Positions 28,487 through 37,646 of a stretch of 64,000 bases of DNA are shown one piece after another (position 1 is the stretch's first letter; each line of letters opens with the position of its first letter). The DNA is from an uncultured Pontibacter sp. Its GTDB lineage: Bacteria > Bacteroidota > Bacteroidia > Cytophagales > Hymenobacteraceae. The stretch covers positions 343,485 to 407,484 of the forward strand of contig CANMMP010000004.1 in assembly GCA_947499125.1 (NCBI GenBank). Reading direction: 5' to 3'. A model generated the notes under the pieces. The model ran no database searches and was not told where the DNA came from. It saw nothing but the letters and a program-made list of their open reading frames with translations. A program made the translations under genes and the position numbers.

Positions 28487-28528
28487 TAAATGGCCGCCTT
28501 GTTATGCAAGTGCGGCCATTTGTTTTTA
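28487..28528 (+). terminator. Rho-independent terminator of the NTF2-like lipoprotein gene
   Basis: AAATGGCCGC (28488-28497) pairs with GCGGCCATTT (28512-28521), followed by GTTTTTA. Confidence 0.88.
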
Positions 28529-28637
28529 TGGTCTCATCTGGGTCTTGTTGCGATTCCTAAGATTTAAGGAGGCTAAAGTATAAATACACTTAAATTATAC
28601 TTGCCTGGTTTTATAGTTAGCCTTAGGCACCTAAAAA

Positions 28638-28671
28638 CAAAAAAGCCTGTCAGAATAAACTAACAGGCTTT
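28638..28671 (-). terminator. Rho-independent terminator of tRNA-Met
   Basis: AAAGCCTGT (28642-28650) pairs with ACAGGCTTT (28663-28671). On the minus strand it begins 6 nt after the tRNA 3' end and is followed by T-rich sequence. Confidence 0.85.
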
Positions 28672-28676
28672 GCTTG

Positions 28677-28750
28677 TAGCGGGGAGCAGAATCGAACTGC
28701 CGACCTCAGGGTTATGAATCCTGCGCTCTAACCATCTGAGCTACCCCGCC
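28677..28750 (-). tRNA. tRNA-Met (CAT), elongator type
   Basis: 74 nt on the minus strand. Acceptor stem GGCGGGG/CCCCGCT, D-arm GCTC...GAGC, anticodon arm with loop TTCATAA (anticodon CAT), T-arm with loop TTCGATT. The innermost anticodon-stem pair is A.C. The three consecutive G-C pairs of initiator tRNA are absent from the anticodon stem, so elongator Met is preferred; tRNA-Ile2 (lysidine-modified CAT) is less likely. CCA is not encoded. It is a single tRNA gene with its own promoter and terminator. Confidence 0.93.
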
Positions 28751-28761
28751 GAATTGTGATG

Positions 28762-28793
28762 CAAAAGTAGGTAAAAGTTTTTATTTCGCACAA
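28762..28793 (-). promoter_or_regulatory. Bacteroidota-type promoter of tRNA-Met
   Basis: On the minus strand: TTG (28793-28791), 21 nt, TACTTTTG (28769-28762). The -7 box is a perfect TAnnTTTG and lies 11 nt before the mature tRNA 5' end. Confidence 0.78.
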
Positions 28794-28886
28794 CAGTTTT
28801 GCCCGAAAAAAAATATTTTATTTTCGATATATTAATAGAATCAAAAAATAACACTATACTTACTAAATCACTTACCATATTACTCT

Positions 28887-29291
28887 ATGATGAGAACTAC
28901 AAAGACCAAGTTTGTTGGAGAGTACCCTATCAATGCATCGGCTAAATTGCTTTATCCTTACCTTAGTTCTGCAAGCGGTTTAGCCCAGTGGTTTTGCGAC
29001 GACGTAAAGATCGAGGAAGATAAAGTTTATAATTTCCAGTGGGATGGCAAAAACCATTATGCCGAACTAACCAGCCTTCGTCAGAACAGGTCCGTGCGCT
29101 TTCTGTTCCTCGACCAGAACAAACAGCATGCTGCTGATCCATCATATATCGAGTTCTCAATCGAATCAAGTGAGTTAACGCAGGAGCAGTTCCTGAAAGT
29201 GGTCGATTATTCTGACGAAGAAGATCAGGAAGAACTGGCCGAGCTGTGGGATCATTTGATGCAAAACCTGAGAGAAATAATAGGCGGGTAG
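28887..29291 (+). CDS. START-like (SRPBCC) domain protein
   Basis: 134 residues, no signal peptide. It shows the helix-grip pattern of SRPBCC/START-like proteins: FVGEYPINASAKLLYPYLS, then GLAQWFCDDVKIEEDKVYNF, and a long C-terminal helix DLEELWDHLM-type segment (ELAELWDHLMQNLREII). These proteins hold hydrophobic ligands in a cavity; this Bacteroidota-specific subgroup has no assigned ligand. It precedes the LptF/LptG-type permease gene by 102 bp, with a separate promoter between. Confidence 0.8.
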   Translation: MMRTTKTKFVGEYPINASAKLLYPYLSSASGLAQWFCDDVKIEEDKVYNFQWDGKNHYAELTSLRQNRSVRFLFLDQNKQHAADPSYIEFSIESSELTQEQFLKVVDYSDEEDQEELAELWDHLMQNLREIIGG

Positions 29292-29313
29292 CATTCTGCT
29301 ACGATCTGCTGCG

Positions 29314-29321
29314 TATCTTTG
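29314..29321 (+). promoter_or_regulatory. Candidate -7 element upstream of the LptF/LptG permease
   Basis: TATCTTTG, a perfect TAnnTTTG, 72 nt before the ATG and just after the START-like gene. No TTG at the usual -33 position, so only the -7 part is convincing. Confidence 0.5.
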
Positions 29322-29393
29322 CACGTTTTTAAAAGCGCGGGCGTTTAAGTATAAACCCGGCTTTGGGTAAAGCCGCAAAGGTTTCTGGCTCTC

Positions 29394-30809
29394 ATGAAGA
29401 AATTAGATAAACTTATTATAAGGGCTTTTATAGGTCCGTTTATATTAACTTTTGCTGTGGTAGAGTTTATTCTGCTCACACAGTATATGCTGAAGTACCT
29501 CGACGAACTGGTTGGCAAAGACCTTGGCGCGAGCGTATTCGGCGAACTCCTTTTCTATTTTAGCCTGAATATGGCTCCGGTAGCGCTGCCGCTTGCCGTG
29601 CTGCTCTCTTCCCTGATGACCTATGGCACAATGGGGGAACACAATGAGCTGACCGCTATTAAGACATCCGGTATACCTCTTCCGCGTATTCTGCGTCCAG
29701 TGCTTCTTTTCGCTGTTATACTTGGTGTAAGCGCCTTTTACTTTAACAATAATATTGTACCGAAAGCCAACCTGAAAGCTTATAGTTTATTGTGGGATAT
29801 CCGTCAGACGAAGCCTACCATGAACTTTAAGGAAGGTGCTTTTTATAACGGCTTACCTGGCTATAGTATAAAGATAAATGAAAAGTTGGGCGATGGAGGC
29901 ATAGTGCGCGACGTCATGATTTACGACCATACTCAAGGAGGTAACAGCAGCCGGGTTATACTTGCCGATTCAGGTAAAATGTATACCGAATACGGCGATA
30001 GCTATCTGGTGCTCGAGTTGTTTGACGGCAATGTATACATCAACCAGAATGATGGCAGCATCCGAAGTACAGGCGAGCAGTTTATGAGGCAGCAGTTCGA
30101 GGAAAGCAAACTCATGTTCAGTTTGTCGTCTTTTGACCTAAACCGTACCCGGGAGGAATATTTTTCTGATAACAAGATGATGAAAAATATAAGCCAGCTG
30201 CACGTAGTAACCGATTCTCTTCAAACCCAGGCTGCAAAAGAGCGGACAAACTATGTCTCGAATGTAGATCCGTTCTACATGTACCTGAGGGTTGATACTA
30301 CACGCGCTAAATTTGGTGGAAGACCAACAGTTACATCTGAAATGGACCGTGAGCTGCCTGCCGTAAGTGCCACAACTATGGTGATGGCCAAGAACAAAGC
30401 GCGTAATATTAAAAGCTTTACAACAAGCTATATAGAGCGGGTTAACAGTACCATTCGTGAGTCTAAGAATTTCGAGATCGAGATATGGAAAAAGTATACC
30501 CAATCAGCAAGCATCATCATCATGTTCCTGATCGGGGCACCGCTTGGGGCAATCATTAAAAAAGGTGGCCTCGGGGTTCCGGTTATTATTTCCATCGTTT
30601 TCTTTATTGTAATGTATGTACTCTCCATATTAGGAGAGAAGTGGGCGCGCGAAGGCTTGATACCAGTTGAAGCAGGCATGTGGATGTCTAATGCCATTTT
30701 ATTGCCGATCGGTATATTTTTCCTTTACCAGGCACGCAACGACTCCAACTTACTTGAGTTTGACCTGTGGCGAAAGCTGATGGCCCGGTTACGGCGCAAT
30801 AAAATATAG
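29394..30809 (+). CDS. LptF/LptG family permease
   Basis: 471 residues. Three N-terminal membrane helices, a central periplasmic beta-rich domain (about 110-330), and three C-terminal helices including IIMFLIGAPLGAIIKKGGLG, the YjgP/YjgQ signature. It forms the transmembrane part of the LptB2FG ABC exporter that lifts lipopolysaccharide from the inner membrane to the Lpt bridge. The periplasmic domain carries an insertion of disordered Ser/Asp-rich sequence (around 225-290), usual for Bacteroidota homologues. The ABC subunit is not nearby. Confidence 0.9.
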   Translation: MKKLDKLIIRAFIGPFILTFAVVEFILLTQYMLKYLDELVGKDLGASVFGELLFYFSLNMAPVALPLAVLLSSLMTYGTMGEHNELTAIKTSGIPLPRILRPVLLFAVILGVSAFYFNNNIVPKANLKAYSLLWDIRQTKPTMNFKEGAFYNGLPGYSIKINEKLGDGGIVRDVMIYDHTQGGNSSRVILADSGKMYTEYGDSYLVLELFDGNVYINQNDGSIRSTGEQFMRQQFEESKLMFSLSSFDLNRTREEYFSDNKMMKNISQLHVVTDSLQTQAAKERTNYVSNVDPFYMYLRVDTTRAKFGGRPTVTSEMDRELPAVSATTMVMAKNKARNIKSFTTSYIERVNSTIRESKNFEIEIWKKYTQSASIIIMFLIGAPLGAIIKKGGLGVPVIISIVFFIVMYVLSILGEKWAREGLIPVEAGMWMSNAILLPIGIFFLYQARNDSNLLEFDLWRKLMARLRRNKI

Positions 30810-30840
30810 GTAAATGCTAAAATAGAGCCGCCAAATAGTT

Positions 30841-30868
30841 TTGATTAAATTAAATTTTTATATCTTTG
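30841..30868 (+). promoter_or_regulatory. Bacteroidota-type promoter of rpsO
   Basis: TTG (30841-30843), 17 nt, TATCTTTG (30861-30868), matching TAnnTTTG. The leader to the rpsO ATG would be about 45 nt. Confidence 0.72.
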
Positions 30869-30918
30869 CGGCTTATACAGCAATCTCATCGATAAAAACA
30901 GATTGATATTTATACGAA

Positions 30919-31194
30919 ATGAAATTAACTACTGAAGCGAAACAAGAAATTTTCGAAAAGCACGGCATAAGCAAAGCCAAATCAGATACTGGTTCTGCTG
31001 AGTCTCAGATCGCGCTTTTCACTACACGAATTGCAGATCTTACAGGTCACCTGAAGACTCATAAAAAAGATTTCAGCACCCGTCTGGGTCTTCTGAAACT
31101 GGTAGGTAAAAGAAGAAGATTACTTAACTACCTTCAGAAAAACGATATCGAAAGATACAGAGCCATTATCAGCGAGCTTGGTATCCGTAAATAA
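30919..31194 (+). CDS. rpsO: 30S ribosomal protein S15
   Basis: 91 residues, basic, with the conserved [16 protein letters not shown] and [13 protein letters not shown] segments that contact the 16S rRNA three-way junction. The rpsO-pnp order is conserved with many bacteria, but here a strong terminator separates the two genes. The leader is short, leaving little room for the S15 pseudoknot autoregulation known from E. coli. Confidence 0.96.
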   Translation: MKLTTEAKQEIFEKHGISKAKSDTGSAESQIALFTTRIADLTGHLKTHKKDFSTRLGLLKLVGKRRRLLNYLQKNDIERYRAIISELGIRK

Positions 31195-31209
31195 GCTGTA
31201 AGCTATTTA

Positions 31210-31248
31210 GATTAGGGAATTCATAACAGGGATTCCCTAATCTTTTTT
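31210..31248 (+). terminator. Rho-independent terminator between rpsO and pnp
   Basis: GATTAGGGAAT (31210-31220) pairs with ATTCCCTAATC (31232-31242), followed by TTTTTT. Confidence 0.9.
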
Positions 31249-31335
31249 ATACCATTCCCGATTTCCTTTTTGCCAGTACCCGACAGTGGCCGCAATGGGC
31301 AGCCCTGTTTATTTGATGCTAAACAATAATTGAAG

Positions 31336-33474
31336 ATGTCACAAAACGCGATTACAAAAACGATCTTTCTTCCGGATGGCCGGGAGATAACTATTGAAAC
31401 TGGTAAATTAGCCAAGCAGGCCGATGGTTCTGTTGTGGTAAAAATGGGAAACACCATGCTGCTTGCCGCTGTTGTTTCCAATAAAGAAGCACGTGAAGGT
31501 GTTGACTTCCTTCCACTTTCAGTTGATTACCAGGAGAAATTTGCTTCTTCAGGTAAAATACCTGGTGGTTTCCTTAAGAGAGAAGCAAGACTTTCTGATT
31601 ACGAGATCTTAGTTTCACGTCTGGTTGACCGTGTACTGCGCCCGCTGTTCCCGGATGATTACCATGCTGAAACTCAAATGACGATACATATGATCTCTGC
31701 TGATACGGAGATCATGCCGGATACACTGGCTGCACTTGCTGCATCTGCTGCTCTGGCCGTATCGGATATCCCATTCAACGGTCCTATCTCTGAAGTGCGT
31801 GTAGCACGTATTGATGGCCAATATGTTATCAACCCTACCGTTTCTGACATACAGCGCGCTGACATCGACATGATGGTTGGTGCCTCTATGGACAGTGTAG
31901 TAATGGTAGAAGGTGAGATGAACGAGGTGTCTGAAGCAGAAATGCTGGAGGCTATCAAGTTTGCTCACGAAGCTATTAAAGTACAATGCCAGGCCCAGCT
32001 TGACCTTGCTGAAATGGTTGGCAAAACTGTTAAGCGTGAGTACTCGCATGAGACACACGACGAAGAGTTGCGCCAGAAAGTATACAGCGCTACTTACGAC
32101 AAGGCTTATGAAGTTGCTATGCGTGGCAGAGCAAACAAGTCTGAGCGTAAAGAAGGCTTTGCATCTGTATTAAATGAGTTCGTTGAATCGCTTGGCGAAG
32201 AGCACGGCTACGACATGACCCTGATCAAAACGTATTACCACGATGTTGAGAAGGAAGCTGTTCGTAACATGATCCTGGATGAGCGCAAGCGCCTGGATGG
32301 CCGTCAACTTGATGAGATCCGTCCGATCTGGTCTGAAGTGAATTACCTGCCTGCAACACACGGTTCTGCCGTATTTACGCGTGGCGAAACTCAATCTTTG
32401 ACTACAGTTACCTTAGGTACTAAGCTGGATGAGCAGATGATCGACAGCGCTATGGTATCTGGTTACAATAAATTCTTATTGCACTATAACTTCCCGGCAT
32501 TCTCTACCGGTGAGGTGAAGCCAAACAGAGGTCCTGGCCGTCGTGAGATCGGACATGGTAACCTGGCGTTACGTGCACTTAAAAAAGTATTGCCTTCTGA
32601 TGCTGAGAACCCATACACGATCCGTATCGTTTCTGACATCCTTGAGTCTAATGGTTCATCTTCTATGGCTACTGTTTGTGCGGGCTCGCTTGCACTGATG
32701 GATGCCGGTGTACCGGTTAAAGGAGGTGTATCTGGTATTGCCATGGGTCTTATCACAGACACGAAGACTGGTAAATTTGCCGTTCTTTCTGACATACTTG
32801 GTGATGAAGACCACCTGGGTGATATGGACTTTAAAGTAGCTGGTACTAAGAGCGGTATTACTGCCTGCCAGATGGATATTAAAGTGCATGGCCTATCTTA
32901 CGAAGTATTAAGCCAGGCACTGGAGCAGGCTAAAGCAGGTCGCGGGCACATCCTTAACGAGATGAACAAGACGCTTTCTGCACCTAATGCCGATTACAAG
33001 CCGCATACGCCACGTTCATTTAACATGGTTATCGATAAAGAATTTATCGGTGCAGTTATCGGACCAGGCGGTAAGGTTATCCAGCAGATCCAGAAAGATA
33101 CTGGGGCTACGATCATTATCGAAGAGAAGAACGAAAAAGGTCACGTTAACATTTTTGCAAGCGACCAGGAATCAATGAGCAGCGCTATTGGCAAGATCAA
33201 AGCTATAGTTGCTCAGCCTGAAATCGGTGAAGTTTACATTGGTGTAGTTAAATCTATTCAGCCATACGGCGCCTTTGTTGAGTTTATGCCAGGTAAAGAT
33301 GGCCTGCTTCATATTTCCGAGATCAAGCACGAGCGTGTAGAAACGATGGACGGCATACTGGAAGTAGGAGAGGAAATTAAAGTGAAACTTATCGACGTTG
33401 ATAAGAAGACAGGTAAGTTTAAACTGTCTCGTAAAGCTATACTTCCAAGACCAGAAGCTCCACAGCAAAATTAA
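31336..33474 (+). CDS. pnp: Polyribonucleotide nucleotidyltransferase (PNPase)
   Basis: 712 residues: RNase PH domain 1 (inactive), an all-helical linker, RNase PH domain 2 (with [16 protein letters not shown], the catalytic Asp region), KH domain ([16 protein letters not shown]) and S1 domain ([20 protein letters not shown]). It degrades RNA 3'-5' by phosphorolysis and can add tails. I start at ATG 31336 rather than a TTG two codons earlier. AASTATA words are sparse in this gene. Confidence 0.96.
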   Translation: MSQNAITKTIFLPDGREITIETGKLAKQADGSVVVKMGNTMLLAAVVSNKEAREGVDFLPLSVDYQEKFASSGKIPGGFLKREARLSDYEILVSRLVDRVLRPLFPDDYHAETQMTIHMISADTEIMPDTLAALAASAALAVSDIPFNGPISEVRVARIDGQYVINPTVSDIQRADIDMMVGASMDSVVMVEGEMNEVSEAEMLEAIKFAHEAIKVQCQAQLDLAEMVGKTVKREYSHETHDEELRQKVYSATYDKAYEVAMRGRANKSERKEGFASVLNEFVESLGEEHGYDMTLIKTYYHDVEKEAVRNMILDERKRLDGRQLDEIRPIWSEVNYLPATHGSAVFTRGETQSLTTVTLGTKLDEQMIDSAMVSGYNKFLLHYNFPAFSTGEVKPNRGPGRREIGHGNLALRALKKVLPSDAENPYTIRIVSDILESNGSSSMATVCAGSLALMDAGVPVKGGVSGIAMGLITDTKTGKFAVLSDILGDEDHLGDMDFKVAGTKSGITACQMDIKVHGLSYEVLSQALEQAKAGRGHILNEMNKTLSAPNADYKPHTPRSFNMVIDKEFIGAVIGPGGKVIQQIQKDTGATIIIEEKNEKGHVNIFASDQESMSSAIGKIKAIVAQPEIGEVYIGVVKSIQPYGAFVEFMPGKDGLLHISEIKHERVETMDGILEVGEEIKVKLIDVDKKTGKFKLSRKAILPRPEAPQQN

Positions 33475-33488
33475 TCTGTTTATATAAA

Positions 33489-33537
33489 GGCTCCTGATGC
33501 TGCGCAGCACGCTGTTTTGGCATCAGGAGTTTTTTAT
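33489..33537 (+). terminator. Rho-independent terminator of pnp
   Basis: CTCCTGATGC (33491-33500) pairs with GCATCAGGAG (33520-33529), followed by TTTTTTA. The loop contains a small extra CTGCGCAG palindrome. Confidence 0.88.
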
Positions 33538-33662
33538 TTTGAGGTTTAGGGTACAGGTTCTTGATTTTATTCGTAATATATAAGAACTTTGCACGATTTT
33601 CTGATGTTACCACACCGAGCCCGTTTTTTACTTTAACATTTTTGCAATAATAATATACTCTG

Positions 33663-34526
33663 ATGAGACAACTCAAGATAAGCAAACAGATTACAAACCG
33701 CGAAAGCCAGTCGCTTGATAAGTATTTACAGGAGATTGGTAAAGTCGATTTGCTTACACCGGATGAGGAAGTGTCGTTAGCACAGAGAATCAAAGAGGGA
33801 GATCAGTTTGCACTTGAGAAGCTTACAAAAGCTAACCTTCGTTTCGTGGTGTCTGTAGCAAAACAGTACCAGAACCAGGGATTATCTTTAGGCGACCTTA
33901 TTAACGAAGGTAACCTTGGCCTTATTAAAGCTGCAAAGCGTTTCGACGAAACTAGAGGTTTTAAATTTATCTCTTATGCCGTTTGGTGGATCCGTCAGTC
34001 AATTCTGCAGGCTTTGGCTGAGCAGTCGCGTATTGTGCGTTTACCACTTAACCGTGTTGGTTCGTTAAACAAGATCTCCAAGTCGTTCTCAGAACTGGAA
34101 CAGAAATTCGAGCGTGAGCCATCACCTGAAGAAATTGCTGAAGTACTGGAACTTACAACTGCCGAGGTAGTTGACACCCTGAAGATCTCAGGCCGCCACG
34201 TGTCTGTGGATGCCCCTTTTGTGCAAGGCGAAGAAAACCGATTACTGGACGTACTGGAGAACGAAGACGAGGAGTCGCCTGATACAGGTTTGATGAACGA
34301 TTCGCTTCGTAAAGAGGTACAGCGCGCCCTGTCTACGTTAACTAAACGCGAAGCTGATGTGATAACATTATACTTTGGTTTAAATGGCGAGCACTCTCTT
34401 ACACTGGAAGAAATAGGTGAGAAGTTTAACCTGACCCGTGAGCGTGTACGCCAGATCAAAGAAAAAGCGATCCGCAGATTACGCCACACATCCAGAAGCA
34501 AAGCATTAAAGCCTTATTTAGGTTAA
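33663..34526 (+). CDS. rpoD: Primary RNA polymerase sigma factor (RpoD/SigA-type)
   Basis: 287 residues, without region 1.1 and without the long non-conserved insertion of E. coli RpoD, typical of the Bacteroidota primary sigma (the Bacteroides fragilis sigma-ABfr type). Region 1.2 [20 protein letters not shown]; region 2 with [18 protein letters not shown] and [11 protein letters not shown]; region 3 [17 protein letters not shown]; region 4.2 helix-turn-helix [20 protein letters not shown]. It reads the TTG/TAnnTTTG promoters seen in this window. Terminator downstream. Confidence 0.95.
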   Translation: MRQLKISKQITNRESQSLDKYLQEIGKVDLLTPDEEVSLAQRIKEGDQFALEKLTKANLRFVVSVAKQYQNQGLSLGDLINEGNLGLIKAAKRFDETRGFKFISYAVWWIRQSILQALAEQSRIVRLPLNRVGSLNKISKSFSELEQKFEREPSPEEIAEVLELTTAEVVDTLKISGRHVSVDAPFVQGEENRLLDVLENEDEESPDTGLMNDSLRKEVQRALSTLTKREADVITLYFGLNGEHSLTLEEIGEKFNLTRERVRQIKEKAIRRLRHTSRSKALKPYLG

Positions 34527-34547
34527 GCTTATACTTTACAAGCATCA

Positions 34548-34585
34548 AAAGCCCTGGCCGCAAGCCAAGGCTTTTGTCGTTTTTG
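34548..34585 (+). terminator. Rho-independent terminator of rpoD
   Basis: AAAAGCCCTGGC (34548-34559) pairs with GCCAAGGCTTTT (34564-34575) with one C.A mismatch and a 4-nt loop, followed by GTCGTTTTT. Confidence 0.75.
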
Positions 34586-34677
34586 AGCTACAGTATGTCC
34601 TAATTGTGAGTTTTGATGCAGGCAAAGGAGCAGAATTTTTGTATACTTGCATCCTAAATAAATTGCACTTGATTTCC

Positions 34678-35616
34678 ATGGAAATAGAAAGAGTAAAATG
34701 CCTGATCATCGGTTCCGGACCTGCCGGTTACACCGCTGCTATATATGCTTCCAGAGCCGGACTTAAGCCAGTTTTATACCAGGGACTTCAGCCTGGTGGG
34801 CAGTTAACTATAACGAATGATGTAGAGAACTACCCAGGTTACCCGGACGGAGTTAAAGGGCCGGAAATGATGGAAGATTTTAAAAAGCAGGCCGAGCGCT
34901 TCGGTACCGATGTGCGGTATGGTATCGCTACAGCTGTTGATTTCTCATCGAAGCCCCACAAAGTAACTATAGACGACCAAAAAGTAATTGAGGCACATAC
35001 TGTAATTATCTCAACTGGTGCATCTGCCAAATGGCTTGGCCTTGAGTCGGAAGCACGACTGAACGGCAATGGCGTAAGTGCGTGTGCTGTTTGCGATGGC
35101 TTCTTTTACCGTGGGCAGGATGTGGCTATAATTGGTGCCGGCGATACAGCTGCTGAAGAGGCTACTTACCTGGCCAACCTTTGCAGGAAAGTATACATGA
35201 TCGTGCGCCGCGACGAAATGCGCGCCTCAGTAATTATGCAGGAACGTGTAAAGAAGACTGCTAATATTGAGATCCTCTGGAATACTGTGACAGACGAGAT
35301 ACTGGGTGATGATGTGGTAACAGGCGTTCGTGTGAAGAATACACAAACAGATGAATTGCGTGAGATTCCGGTTTCAGGCTTTTTTGTTGCGATCGGTCAT
35401 AAACCTAATTCCGATATTTTCGCCGACTACCTTAACCTGGATGAGAATGGGTATATCAGAACTATACCGGGTACATCTAAAACAAATATAGATGGTGTGT
35501 TTGCATGCGGCGACGTGCAGGATTATACTTATCGCCAGGCGGTAACAGCAGCGGGTACAGGCTGTATGGCTGCGCTTGATGCGGAGCGTTACCTGGCTGC
35601 AAACGAATTGCACTAG
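34678..35616 (+). CDS. trxB: Thioredoxin reductase
   Basis: 312 residues from ATG 34678 (MEIERVKC); a TTG-started frame from 34606 adds 24 residues from the leader. FAD-binding GSGPAGYTAAIYASRAGL, redox-active CAVC (Cys136, Cys139), NADPH-binding GAGDTAAEEATYLA, and the C-terminal GVFACGDVQD. It reduces thioredoxin with NADPH in the cytoplasm. A TATACTTG sequence about 35 nt upstream is one mismatch from the -7 consensus and may be its promoter. Confidence 0.95.
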   Translation: MEIERVKCLIIGSGPAGYTAAIYASRAGLKPVLYQGLQPGGQLTITNDVENYPGYPDGVKGPEMMEDFKKQAERFGTDVRYGIATAVDFSSKPHKVTIDDQKVIEAHTVIISTGASAKWLGLESEARLNGNGVSACAVCDGFFYRGQDVAIIGAGDTAAEEATYLANLCRKVYMIVRRDEMRASVIMQERVKKTANIEILWNTVTDEILGDDVVTGVRVKNTQTDELREIPVSGFFVAIGHKPNSDIFADYLNLDENGYIRTIPGTSKTNIDGVFACGDVQDYTYRQAVTAAGTGCMAALDAERYLAANELH

Positions 35617-35755
35617 AATTTTAAATTTTGCAGCTGCCCTAATTGCACTTTATTTTAAAGTGTTGTGTTGGGTGGTTACAATAAATCGGCATTTAAGTAG
35701 TTTATCTAAGCAATTAAAGCTGAAATTCACTCTTATAAAGCCTTATTTTTAAACA

Positions 35756-36805
35756 ATGCCAAAGTATAAAAGTCCCATATCAGTTGTACTTTTTTTCTTT
35801 TGTATGTTGTTCATGGCTCATGGTGCAACTGCTCAGAAAAAAGCCAAGGACCTGTTTAAGGTAAAAACACCTAAAATACAGTACGTCCGCCCCGATACAA
35901 CTATACTTATTGAGTACGATGAGTTTGATGACGACAATTCCGATGCGGGCAAGTCAATTAACTTCAGCCCTAAAAAAGAGCTGTCTATAGTTAGTGAAGA
36001 TACGACTGAGTTAGACCTTGGGGAACAGCACATCATCGAAGTTTCAGATGAAGTGCTTATCGATTCATCCTGGATTAAAATAGCTGGTTATTACGCCGTT
36101 TGGGATACGCGTAACATTAACCCGTACCGAATGGATGCCCGCCAGTTGAAAGATACTGTTGATGTTACTTTGTATGACCTGAAGCAAAACCGTAAGTATA
36201 ATATGCCACTGGAGTCTACTCCGGTAACAAGTAAGTTCGGCCATAGGGGCTATCGCTGGCATTACGGTACTGATATTGACCTGAATACGGGTGATACTAT
36301 TTTCGCGGCGTTTGACGGTGTTGTACGCATTAACAAGTGGGATGGAAGTGGATATGGTAATTATATAGTGCTACGCCACTACAACGGCCTGGAGACGTTA
36401 TATGGCCACATGAGTAAAGCCATTGCCAAGCCTGGCCAATTTGTTAAAGCTGGTGAACTGATAGGCTTAGGAGGTAGTACAGGCCGCAGCTCGGGGCCGC
36501 ATTTGCATTACGAAGTACGCTACCAGGGCAACCCAATCGACCCGGAGCATTTTTACGACTTCCCGGATTACCTGCTCAAAGGACAAAACTTCCAGATAAC
36601 ATCCGCTCTATTCAATTACGTTAATAAAGCTAAAAGCAGCAAATCGAGTGGCGGCCGCAGGTCTTATTATCACACCATTCGCAGCGGCGATACTTTATCC
36701 GGAATTGCACGTAAGTATGGTGTTTCTGTATCGAGCCTTACAAAGCTGAATGGCATGAGTACCCGTTCCACTTTGCGGGTTGGCCGCAGAATACGTGTCC
36801 GATAA
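35756..36805 (+). CDS. M23 family metallopeptidase with C-terminal LysM
   Basis: 349 residues, signal peptide ending ATAQ (about residue 27). A divergent N-terminal region is followed by a LytM/M23 domain (about 160-265) with zinc ligands in SKFGHRGYRWHYGTDIDL (HxxxD) and GPHLHYEVR (HxH), and a LysM domain at the extreme C-terminus (YHTIRSGDTLSGIARKYGVS). It is an envelope endopeptidase, or an amidase-activating homologue, targeted to peptidoglycan; both catalytic His sets are present, so it is probably active. bshB1 follows after 10 bp. Confidence 0.92.
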   Translation: MPKYKSPISVVLFFFCMLFMAHGATAQKKAKDLFKVKTPKIQYVRPDTTILIEYDEFDDDNSDAGKSINFSPKKELSIVSEDTTELDLGEQHIIEVSDEVLIDSSWIKIAGYYAVWDTRNINPYRMDARQLKDTVDVTLYDLKQNRKYNMPLESTPVTSKFGHRGYRWHYGTDIDLNTGDTIFAAFDGVVRINKWDGSGYGNYIVLRHYNGLETLYGHMSKAIAKPGQFVKAGELIGLGGSTGRSSGPHLHYEVRYQGNPIDPEHFYDFPDYLLKGQNFQITSALFNYVNKAKSSKSSGGRRSYYHTIRSGDTLSGIARKYGVSVSSLTKLNGMSTRSTLRVGRRIRVR

Positions 36806-36815
36806 AACTATAACT

Positions 36816-37535
36816 ATGAAATTAGATATACTCGTTTTTGCCTCACACCCCGATGATGCTGAATTAGGTTGCTCCGGAACTATAATTGCACATATTGCGG
36901 CCGGTAAAAAAGTAGGTATAATAGATTTAACAGGGGGAGAGTTGGGGACCCGGGGAACACCCGAAACCCGCGCCCAGGAAGCTGCCGCAGCCTCTAAAGT
37001 ACTTGGCCTTTCAGTGCGCGACAACCTTGGTTTTGCCGATGGCTTTTTTGAGAACGACAAAGCCCACAAACTTAAAGTCGTAGAAAAGATCAGGCAGTTT
37101 CAACCGGAAATAGTAATTGCGAATGCGCTTCACGATCGCCATCCTGATCACGGCCGGGGTTCTGTACTTGTATCGGAAGCTTGTTTTCTGGCTGGCCTTA
37201 AGATGATAGGGACCACGGGGGCTGATGGAGAGCAGCAAACAGCCTGGCGCCCTAAAGCGGTCTATCATTACATCCAGGACCGTTATATTAAACCTGATCT
37301 GGTAGTTGACATCACACCTTACTGGGAGCAGAAACTGGAAAGTATAAGAGCTTATAAAACACAGTTCTTCAATCCGGATGATTCTTCTGAGAACACTTAT
37401 ATATCGTCGCCGGAGTTTATGGAATTCCTGGAGGCAAGGGCAAAAGAGTATGGCCACGCGATAGGGAAAGTATATGGCGAAGGTTTTACTGTGGAGCGAT
37501 TAATTGGCGTTAAAAACCTTTTCGACCTGGTTTAG
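36816..37535 (+). CDS. bshB1: Bacillithiol biosynthesis deacetylase BshB1
   Basis: 239 residues from ATG 36816. LmbE/PIG-L deacetylase with the zinc motif SHPDDAELGCSG near the N-terminus, DLTGGELGTRGTPETR, and the distal ANALHDRHPDHGRGS. It removes the acetyl group from GlcNAc-malate to give GlcN-malate, the second step of bacillithiol synthesis, a low-molecular-weight thiol of Bacteroidota and Firmicutes. BshA and BshC are not in the window. It is in the same transcription direction as the M23/LysM gene and probably co-transcribed. Confidence 0.9.
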   Translation: MKLDILVFASHPDDAELGCSGTIIAHIAAGKKVGIIDLTGGELGTRGTPETRAQEAAAASKVLGLSVRDNLGFADGFFENDKAHKLKVVEKIRQFQPEIVIANALHDRHPDHGRGSVLVSEACFLAGLKMIGTTGADGEQQTAWRPKAVYHYIQDRYIKPDLVVDITPYWEQKLESIRAYKTQFFNPDDSSENTYISSPEFMEFLEARAKEYGHAIGKVYGEGFTVERLIGVKNLFDLV

Positions 37536-37550
37536 ATCTCTGCTCAAATT

Positions 37551-37638
37551 TATAGTTATACTTTATAGTTCATTACAAAGTATAAACAAAGAAGGCGCTT
37601 TAGTTAAAGCGCCTTCTTTGTTTATATCATTTATACTT
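37551..37638. repeat. Cluster of AASTATA words flanking a terminator
   Basis: Five copies in 88 bp: TATAGTT at 37551 and 37564, TATACTT at 37557 and 37632, AAGTATA at 37578. They lie on both sides of the shared bshB1/accC terminator. Confidence 0.6.
37585..37624. terminator. Bidirectional terminator between bshB1 and the biotin carboxylase gene
   Basis: A nearly perfect 17-18-bp stem, AAACAAAGAAGGCGCTTT (37584-37601) with AAAGCGCCTTCTTTGTTT (37606-37623), 4-nt loop. A and T runs at both ends serve the two converging genes. Confidence 0.9.
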
Positions 37639-37646
37639 GAGTTGTA

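Noticed and set aside
33995..34501. Minus-strand frame of 168 codons inside rpoD
   Set aside because: Antisense shadow of a clear sigma factor gene; Ser/Arg-rich, no start context.
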